DNA of 64,000 bases from NCBI RefSeq assembly GCF_020880995.1, contig NZ_JAJISD010000003.1:248001-312000 (forward strand), written 5' to 3'. The notes beneath the pieces were generated by a model. The model did no database searches and was not told the DNA's origin. It was given only the letters and a program-made list of their open reading frames with translations. This DNA is from Reyranella aquatilis. Its GTDB lineage: Bacteria; Pseudomonadota; Alphaproteobacteria; Reyranellales; Reyranellaceae. Positions 56,752 to 64,000 of the stretch are shown here, piece after piece. Every line of letters begins with the position of its first letter. Positions within the stretch are counted from its first letter, which is position 1. The position numbers and the translations under genes are program-made.

Positions 56752-57719
56752 CCGACAAGACCAACCTCCTCGAGGTCCGCGACCTCCACGTCACCTTCGT
56801 CACGCCCGACCGGACCGTGCATGCGGTAAACGGCGTCAGCTTCGACCTGGCGCGCGGCGAAACGCTGGGCATCCTGGGCGAATCCGGCTCCGGCAAAAGC
56901 GTCACCCTGCGCTCGATCCTGCGGCTCCATCCCGAGCACCGCACCCGCTGGTCCGGCAGCATCAGGCTGCAGGGCGACGAGGTCCTGGAGATGGGGCCCA
57001 AGGCCCTGTCGGACCTGCGTGGCCAGCGCGTCTCGATGATCTTCCAGGAGCCCGCGACGGCCTTCGATCCGGTCTTCACCATCGGCCAGCAGATCGCCGA
57101 GACGGTGCGCCGCCACACCGGCAAGAGCGAGACCGAGGCCATGAAGCGGGCCAAGGACCTGCTGGAGATGGTGCGCATCCCGTCTCCGGCGACGCGCCTC
57201 AAGGCCTATCCGCATGAAATGTCGGGCGGCATGCGCCAGCGCGCGATGATCGCGCTCGCCCTGTCGTGCAATCCGACCCTGCTGTTGGCCGACGAGCCGA
57301 CCACAGCGCTCGACGCCACGGTGCAGATCCAGGTGCTGCTGCTGATCCGCGAACTGCAGCGCGAGTTCAATCTCGGGGTCATCTTCGTCACGCACGATAT
57401 CGGCGTCGCCGTCGAGGTCTCGGACCGGATCGGCGTCATGTATGCCGGCAAGCTGGTGGAGATGGCGCCGGTCGAGCGCATGGTCGATGCGCCGCAGCAT
57501 CCCTACAGCCGCGGCCTGCTGGCCTCCACCGTGCATGACGGCATGCGCGGCCAGCGCCTCGACTCGATCCCGGGTGCGCCGCCCGATCTCGCGGAAGTCC
57601 CGACCGGCTGCAGCTTCGCGCCGCGCTGCAAGTTCGTGCGCCCCGATTGCACGGCCGCGGTCCCGTCGCTGCGCGACGTCGAGGCCGCGCACGCGGTGCG
57701 CTGCGTACTGGCGGCCTGA
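56748..57719 (+). CDS. Oligopeptide-type ABC ATPase (DppD/OppD-like)
   Basis: A 323-residue ATPase with Walker A LGESGSGKSVTLRSIL (OppD type), Q-loop FQEPATAFDPVF, signature MSGGMRQRAMIAL, Walker B LLLADEPTTALD, H-loop VTHDIGVAVEVSDR and C-terminal CSFAPRCKFVRPDC cluster. Heterodimer partner of the DppF-like ATPase. Last gene of the ABC operon. Start overlaps the previous stop. Confidence 0.95.
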   Translation: MTDKTNLLEVRDLHVTFVTPDRTVHAVNGVSFDLARGETLGILGESGSGKSVTLRSILRLHPEHRTRWSGSIRLQGDEVLEMGPKALSDLRGQRVSMIFQEPATAFDPVFTIGQQIAETVRRHTGKSETEAMKRAKDLLEMVRIPSPATRLKAYPHEMSGGMRQRAMIALALSCNPTLLLADEPTTALDATVQIQVLLLIRELQREFNLGVIFVTHDIGVAVEVSDRIGVMYAGKLVEMAPVERMVDAPQHPYSRGLLASTVHDGMRGQRLDSIPGAPPDLAEVPTGCSFAPRCKFVRPDCTAAVPSLRDVEAAHAVRCVLAA

Positions 57720-57764
57720 GCTTGTTTTTCTCCGCCGAACGGTGGACCTATCGCCTATGAGGTA

Positions 57765-57862
57765 AAGGTCCCTGACTACCTTCGGGGTGACGATTTTGTT
57801 GGGATTTGCGCAGTGCGCCGATCAAACAAACAGTGTCATCCCGAACGCAGTGAGGGACCTTC
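57765..57862. repeat. Palindromic element, family B3
   Basis: A 98-base element with arms AAGGTCCC/GGGACCTT and imperfect inverted repeats. It aligns along its length with the element at 37719-37812, in the same orientation, including CTTCGGGGTGAC and TGCGCCGAT in the centre. Sits between the convergent ABC operon and dnaJ. Confidence 0.8.
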
Positions 57863-57910
57863 CGACTTCCTCGCAACGCCTACCGCCTTGGGCAGTGGCG
57901 CAGGAAGAAG

Positions 57911-59032
57911 TCAGCCGCCGAACATCTCCTTCACCTTGCTGAAGAAGCCTTCGGATTCGGGGCTGGTCTTGCCGGCCTTCTCGAATTCCTTGAGCAGTTC
58001 CTTCTGCTTGGAGGTGAGGTTGGTCGGCGTCTCGACGTTGATCTCGATGTACATGTCGCCGTGCTGGCTGGAGCGCATGATCGGCATGCCCTTGCCGCGC
58101 ATACGGAACTGATGCCCGTTCTGCGCGCCGGCAGGAATGTTGATGCGCGCCATCTTGCCGTCGAGGGTCGGCACCTCGATGTTGCCGCCCAGCGTGGCCT
58201 GCACCATCGAGATCGGCACGCGGCAATGCACGTCGGCGCCCTCGCGCTCGAACAGCTGGTGGCGGCGCACCGAAAGGAAGACGTAGAGGTCGCCCGCGGG
58301 ACCGCCCCGCGCCCCGGCCTCGCCCTCGCCGCTCAACCGGATACGCGTGCCGTCCTCGACCCCGGCCGGGATGTTGACCTTGAGGGTCTTCTCGCGGCGA
58401 ACGCGACCCTGGCCTGCGCAGGTCTTGCACGGCTTGTCGATGACCTGTCCCGCTCCGTGACAGGTGTGGCAGGTGCGCTCGACGGTGAAGAAGCCCTGCT
58501 GTGCCCGGATGCGGCCGCGGCCCTGGCAGGTCGGGCATTGCTGCGGCTTGGAGCCGGCCTCCGCGCCGCTGCCATGGCAGACCTCGCAGGAAACCGAACT
58601 CGGCACCCGCACCGTGGCCTCGGTGCCGGCGAAGGCCTGCTCCAGCGTGATCTCGAGGTTGAAGCGCAGATCCTGGCCGCGCATGTCGGCGCGCCCGCCG
58701 CGCCCGCGCTGGCCACCCGCGCCAAACATCTCCTCGAAGATGTCGCCGAACACCGAGCCGAAATCGAACCCCTGTCCGCCCTGGAACGGGCCGCCCGGGC
58801 CGGCGCCACCCTCGAAGGCGGCCGCGCCGTAGCGGTCGTAGGCGGCACGCTTCTCCGGATCCTTCAGGATGTCGTAGGCGTGGTTGATTTCCTTGAACTT
58901 CCGTTCCGCTTCCTTGTCGCCCGGATTGCGGTCGGGATGGTACTGCATGGCGAGCTTGCGGTACGCCTTCTTGATGTCGTCGGCACTGGTCGTGCGCTGG
59001 ACTCCAAGCAGCTCGTAAAAGTCTTGCGACAT
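57911..59032 (-). CDS. dnaJ: Chaperone DnaJ
   Basis: The 373-residue co-chaperone has a J domain with HPD (32-34), a G/F-rich region (about 77-110, [18 protein letters not shown]), four zinc-centre repeats ([32 protein letters not shown]) and a C-terminal substrate-binding domain ending [27 protein letters not shown]. It delivers unfolded proteins to DnaK and stimulates its ATPase. dnaK is 89 bases upstream. Confidence 0.98.
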   Translation of the reverse strand: MSQDFYELLGVQRTTSADDIKKAYRKLAMQYHPDRNPGDKEAERKFKEINHAYDILKDPEKRAAYDRYGAAAFEGGAGPGGPFQGGQGFDFGSVFGDIFEEMFGAGGQRGRGGRADMRGQDLRFNLEITLEQAFAGTEATVRVPSSVSCEVCHGSGAEAGSKPQQCPTCQGRGRIRAQQGFFTVERTCHTCHGAGQVIDKPCKTCAGQGRVRREKTLKVNIPAGVEDGTRIRLSGEGEAGARGGPAGDLYVFLSVRRHQLFEREGADVHCRVPISMVQATLGGNIEVPTLDGKMARINIPAGAQNGHQFRMRGKGMPIMRSSQHGDMYIEINVETPTNLTSKQKELLKEFEKAGKTSPESEGFFSKVKEMFGG

Positions 59033-59069
59033 AGCGGTCTACGCTGCCCCCACTGGCCCCTTGCAGATC

Positions 59070-59093
59070 GGCCTCCCGCTTGCGCGGGAGGCC
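59070..59093 (-). terminator. Hairpin between dnaK and dnaJ
   Basis: A perfect 10-bp stem GGCCTCCCGC/GCGGGAGGCC with a 4-base loop lies between the two stops/starts. No T run, so it may be a partial terminator or processing stem that lowers dnaJ relative to dnaK. Confidence 0.5.
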
Positions 59094-59121
59094 GTCGTCA
59101 CGTTCCGACGGTCGTTCCCGC

Positions 59122-61059
<1,938 letters not shown>

Positions 61060-61151
61060 GATAATACTCTCTTCCCTCGGCAGGCCGTTTCGGACCCAAA
61101 GGCGCCCGACCAGCCCCCGTACTATGGTTACCTGCCGGAAAAACCGGATCA

Positions 61152-61189
61152 GGACAGGGGCTATATAGGTCCTGTCCGGGCGCCTGCAA
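61152..61189 (-). promoter_or_regulatory. dnaK promoter within an inverted repeat
   Basis: On the minus strand TTGCAG (61189-61184), 16 bases, TATATA (61167-61162) fits sigma-70. The overlapping ATTG-N17-CCTATATAG fits the alphaproteobacterial sigma-32 pattern CTTG-N17/18-CYTATNT. GGACAGG (61152-61158) and CCTGTCC (61171-61177) flank the -10, a possible operator or hairpin. Confidence 0.55.
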
Positions 61190-61258
61190 TGGACTTAAGG
61201 ACCAAAATCTCCGCTGGAAAGTGCCGTCTGGCGCACTACCCGCGGACTCGACCGGAAA

Positions 61259-61275
61259 GGCCGGCGCTGCCGGCC
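61259..61275 (-). terminator. Terminator-like hairpin after grpE
   Basis: GGCCGG (61259-61264) and CCGGCC (61270-61275) with a 5-base loop, followed on the minus strand by TTTCC. It would separate grpE and dnaK transcripts. Short stem, so confidence is moderate. Confidence 0.5.
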
Positions 61276-61280
61276 CGACC

Positions 61281-61883
61281 CTAGTTTTCGTTGCTGGCCG
61301 ACGGGCCGGCCGCAGGGCCGCCCTTGGAGACCGCGACCATGGCGGCGCGCAGCAGGCGGCCCGCGATCAGGTACCCGGGAATCAGCTCCTGCACGACGGT
61401 GCCCGATGGCACGTCGGGGTTCTCGACCTCCATCATGGCCTGATGGAACTCGGCGTTGAACGGCTTGCCCAGGCTCTCGATACGGGTGACGCCGTGGCGC
61501 TCCAGCACCGACTGGAGTTCCCGATCGGTCGCCTGGATGCCGACGATCACGTTGCGCAGGGCCGGATCCAGCGAGTCGAGGTCCGCCGGCAGGGCCGACA
61601 GGGCACGGCCAAAATTGTCGGCCACGGAGAGGACGTCGCGGGCGAAGCGCTCGTTTCCGAACTTGCGCTCCTTTTCGATGTCCTGCTGGGCGCGGCGACG
61701 CACGTTCTGCGCCTCGGCCAGCGCCCGGAGCTGCTTGTCCTGGAGATCCGCCTTCTCAGCCTGAAGCTGCTCGACGAGGCGCTGCCATTCGGCGGCACTT
61801 TCCGGCCGGGGCGGAATGTCGATATCGTCGGGGTCGACCGGGCCATCCGCCGGCGCGCCGCCCGCGGTTGGATCGCTGGCCAT
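61281..61883 (-). CDS. grpE: Nucleotide exchange factor GrpE
   Basis: A 200-residue protein with an acidic, Pro-rich N-terminus, a long coiled-coil (about 45-90, LVEQLQAEKADLQDKQLRALAEAQNVRRRAQQDIEKE), and the beta domain near 140-195 with GKPFNAEFHQAMMEVENPDVPSGTVVQELIPGYLIAGRLLRAAMVAVSKG. It releases ADP from DnaK. ATG 61883 chosen over 61922, since the upstream 13 codons are not conserved and overlap the promoter. Confidence 0.97.
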   Translation of the reverse strand: MASDPTAGGAPADGPVDPDDIDIPPRPESAAEWQRLVEQLQAEKADLQDKQLRALAEAQNVRRRAQQDIEKERKFGNERFARDVLSVADNFGRALSALPADLDSLDPALRNVIVGIQATDRELQSVLERHGVTRIESLGKPFNAEFHQAMMEVENPDVPSGTVVQELIPGYLIAGRLLRAAMVAVSKGGPAAGPSASNEN

Positions 61884-61917
61884 GTGCTGTCCCTTTTGTT
61901 GGTCTGTTGAAGCGACC

Positions 61918-61948
61918 CTCACTTAGGGATGACCCCGGCCCGGGTCAA
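61918..61948 (-). promoter_or_regulatory. Possible sigma-32-type promoter of grpE
   Basis: On the minus strand TTGAC (61948-61944) is followed by CCTAAGTGAG (61927-61918), 18 bases after TTG. This matches CTTG-N17/18-CYTATNTNNG with two mismatches. It could also be read as TTGACC-N17-TAAGTG for sigma-70. Confidence 0.45.
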
Positions 61949-61977
61949 CTGCACGCGGCCGGGCGCTGGAGTGCGGA

Positions 61978-63033
61978 TCAGACGGCCTGCAAGGGCGCCT
62001 GGAGCCGAGTGCCGCGCACGATGATGCCGCCGCGGTCGCCGATTGTGACCGTGCCGTACCGCTGGGCGAAGATTTCGGGCAGCGGCCGCGCGCGCTCCGC
62101 CGCCAGCCACAGTCGCAGCAGGTGCCGGCGGCGCTCCGGTTCGGGCCAGTCCTCGAAGCCGGTGCGGTCGTGCAGCATCGTGTGGTTGTGCACCAGCTGC
62201 ACGTCGCCCGGCTTGAATTCCATGAACGTGTTCAGCGCCGGGTCGTTGGCCAGGGCGTCGAACATGTCGAGAGCCTCGATCAGCTCAGGCGTATGGCGCG
62301 GCGCCTCGGGGAAGCGCTGGGCGCTGTCGATGTACTGGCGCTGGTAGATCGCGGTCAGGTAGCCCTGGTGCCAGTTGAAGACCGGAATCTCGAAGAACGG
62401 CTTCTGGCCTTCCGGCACTTCGCCGCGCCGGTCGGTGGCGATCGGCTGGAACAGCAGCTTCAGGAGATCCGGCCGCCGCCGCCGCATCTCGTTGAAAATC
62501 GTGGTCGAACTCACCAGGGCCGAAAGGCCGCCGGACTTCGCGGTCTTGAGGCAGAGCAGCCCGACGATGTCGCAGGAGTCGGTGTGATAGGTCTGCCGCT
62601 CGTGCGTCTGATAGATGCGAACGTTGGGATCGTTCACGTCCATGCCGAGGTCCTGCACGTGGCCCAGCACATGGCCCTTGCCGTTCTGCGAGCGGGCGCT
62701 TCCGAGATGGGCGCCCAGGCCGAAGAAGGCCGTCGCCGACTCGCGGATCGACCAGCGGTCCACCGGCAGGCCGCGCAACAGCAGGAAGCCGCGCCCGTTC
62801 AGCACCTCGTCGTCGACGCGGGCCTTCAGGCGCGCCGCCAGAGTCGGCAGCGGAAAGTCCTGAGGCTTGAGCACCGCGATGTCGGCATCGCGCGCGACCA
62901 GCGCCTGCGTGGCGGTCTCGATCTCGGCCACGTCGTCGGCACTGAGCGGCATCATCCAGTCGTTGCGCTTGGCGATCTCGGGTCCGTACCAGGCAGCGGC
63001 ACCGGTCTGCTCCGGCGGCAGTTCGAACGACAT
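61978..63033 (-). CDS. TauD/TfdA-family 2-oxoglutarate dioxygenase
   Basis: The 351-residue enzyme has H150-x-D152 in QTYHTDSCD, distal ligand H288 in TMLHDRTGFEDW and the 2OG Arg in RRRHLLRLW (near 303-307). RGFLLLRGLPVD near 81-92 and GGLSALVSSTTIFNEM are typical. It resembles taurine, clavaminate and trimethyllysine dioxygenase-type enzymes; the substrate is unknown. ATG 63033 gives the family start, and the longer frame overlaps the neighbour. Co-transcribed with the iminopeptidase gene 28 bases upstream. Confidence 0.9.
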   Translation of the reverse strand: MSFELPPEQTGAAAWYGPEIAKRNDWMMPLSADDVAEIETATQALVARDADIAVLKPQDFPLPTLAARLKARVDDEVLNGRGFLLLRGLPVDRWSIRESATAFFGLGAHLGSARSQNGKGHVLGHVQDLGMDVNDPNVRIYQTHERQTYHTDSCDIVGLLCLKTAKSGGLSALVSSTTIFNEMRRRRPDLLKLLFQPIATDRRGEVPEGQKPFFEIPVFNWHQGYLTAIYQRQYIDSAQRFPEAPRHTPELIEALDMFDALANDPALNTFMEFKPGDVQLVHNHTMLHDRTGFEDWPEPERRRHLLRLWLAAERARPLPEIFAQRYGTVTIGDRGGIIVRGTRLQAPLQAV

Positions 63034-63061
63034 CTCGGGGTTTCCTCGTCTTGTTTGGGGC

Positions 63062-64000
63062 TCAGGCGTCCCAAGGGAACCTTGGAGCAAAGAGTTCCGT
63101 GTCGCTGGTCGACAGGCGGTAGCTCTCCGTGGCGTTGACCAGGGCCGCACGGATGCCGGGCTCCAGCGCGCTGTGGCCGGCGTCGGGCACCACGATGTAT
63201 CGCGCCTCGGGCCACGCCCGCGCCAGCGCATCGGCGGTCACCGGCGGACACACGATGTCGTAGCGGCCCTGCACGATCGTGCCGGGCAGGTGCCGGATGC
63301 GGCCGAGATCGGCCCACGGCCAGCCCTCCGGCAGAAACGTGCCGTTGGCGAAGTAGTGGGCCTCGATGCGCGACAGGGCCAGGGCGAAGCCGCCGTGGTC
63401 GGTCTCGAACGGCGCGCGTACCGTCGGATAGAGCGTCGAGCAGGCGGCCTCGTAGCGGCTCCAGGCGCGCGCCGCGGGCCGGTGCAGGTCGGGATTGCGG
63501 TCGATCAGCCGGCGATAATAGTTGCCGAGCAGGTCGCTGCGCTCGTCCTCCGGCAGGTGCCCGGCGAAGTCGCGCCACGCTTCGGGGAAGATCGTGCGCA
63601 TGCCGTGGAGGAACCAGTCGATCTCGGGGCGTGCACCGAGGAAGATGCCGCGCAGGATGAAGCCGGTCGCGCGGTCGGGATGGGTGAGACCGTAGGCCAG
63701 CGCGAGTGTGCTGCCCCAGGAGCCGCCGAACAGCAGCCAGGCGGGGATGCCGAGATGCGTCCGGAGCTTCTCCATGTCGGCCACGAGCGCTGCGGTCGTG
63801 TTGTCCTGCAACTCGCCGAGCGGCATCGAGCGGCCGCAGCCGCGCTGGTCGAACACCACGATGCGATAGAATTGCGGGTCGAAGAAACGGCGGTGGACAG
63901 GGGCCGAGCCGGCGCCGGGCCCGCCGTGCAGGAAGACGACGGGCACGCCTTCAGGATTGCCGCTCTGCTCCCAGTAGATCGTGTGCCGGCCATCGACCGC
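63062..64000 (-). CDS. pip: Proline iminopeptidase-like alpha/beta hydrolase, 5' end outside the window
   Basis: The visible 312 codons carry GNPEGVPVVFLHGGPGAGSAP (oxyanion HGGPG), FDQRGCGRSMP, nucleophile elbow GGSWGSTLALAYG, the FxLRGIFLG block, acid in GRYDIVCPP and base in AGHSALEP. These are the S33 proline iminopeptidase signatures, which release N-terminal Pro. The gene runs off the right edge of the window on the minus strand; the start is not visible. It probably precedes the TauD gene in one transcript. Confidence 0.92.
   Translation of the reverse strand, partial: AVDGRHTIYWEQSGNPEGVPVVFLHGGPGAGSAPVHRRFFDPQFYRIVVFDQRGCGRSMPLGELQDNTTAALVADMEKLRTHLGIPAWLLFGGSWGSTLALAYGLTHPDRATGFILRGIFLGARPEIDWFLHGMRTIFPEAWRDFAGHLPEDERSDLLGNYYRRLIDRNPDLHRPAARAWSRYEAACSTLYPTVRAPFETDHGGFALALSRIEAHYFANGTFLPEGWPWADLGRIRHLPGTIVQGRYDIVCPPVTADALARAWPEARYIVVPDAGHSALEPGIRAALVNATESYRLSTSDTELFAPRFPWDA

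Overview
The window is GC-rich, almost gap-free chromosomal DNA from a free-living bacterium. The gene order and content (rpmH-rnpA-yidD-yidC-engB, grpE/dnaK/dnaJ, dapB and dapD, many ABC uptake systems with dedicated regulators, DUF1499, DUF2244, DUF3303, DUF985) fit an alphaproteobacterium with a large metabolic genome. A Reyranella- or Rhizobiales-like lineage is my guess, but I cannot fix a genus. About 68 protein genes are supported. There is no rRNA, tRNA, CRISPR, prophage or insertion sequence, and no stretch over 300 bases lacks a gene.

Main finding (857-5394): a tightly packed five-gene + strand operon encodes an FMN split-barrel protein, a fatty acid desaturase, a MetX-like alpha/beta hydrolase, a thioredoxin-like (CHTC) fusion protein and a small protein. 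A plain reading ends the last gene at a TGA (5152-5154). The frame continues as Sec-Gly-Ser-Cys and runs to a TAG at 5392-5394. A bacterial SECIS-like hairpin with a GU-containing apical loop starts 12 bases after the TGA. This is a UGSC-family selenoprotein that naive gene calling truncates. A strong bidirectional terminator follows it.

Layout: 1-850, two paralogous small membrane proteins. 5.4-9 kb, alpha/beta hydrolase and MscS channel (-). 9.1-13 kb, Ldh-type dehydrogenase, GST and DUF985 (+), EamA exporter (-), DUF1499 (+). 13-16.7 kb, a TVP38 / flavin disulfide reductase / histidine kinase operon (-). 17.4-20.8 kb, the ribosome, RNase P and membrane-insertion cluster. 21-23.2 kb, argB and def. 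23.4-28.9 kb, a DeoR-type regulator with a binding-protein ABC importer and a phosphodiesterase (-). 29-32 kb, a SAF-domain dehydrogenase, a PhyH dioxygenase and a GntR regulator (-). 32-34.5 kb, GDPD, HtpX-like protease and LemA. 34.5-48.7 kb, single genes and pairs including dapD, a nonsense-interrupted nudB, a UMF1-type MFS, tandem DUF1428, MarR, AEC transporter and LysR, nth, dapB, M81 peptidase, tag and a haloacid dehalogenase. 48.8-57.7 kb, an amidase operon divergent from a dipeptide-type ABC operon that has a sigma-54-type promoter. 57.9-64 kb, dnaJ, dnaK, grpE, a TauD-type dioxygenase and a 5'-truncated proline iminopeptidase.

Intergenic spaces repeatedly hold palindromic elements of several sequence families. 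Operator-like palindromes lie immediately upstream of the DeoR, GntR, MarR and LysR genes. Positions, motifs and reading frames were read by eye. Family names come from recognised motifs, not database searches.
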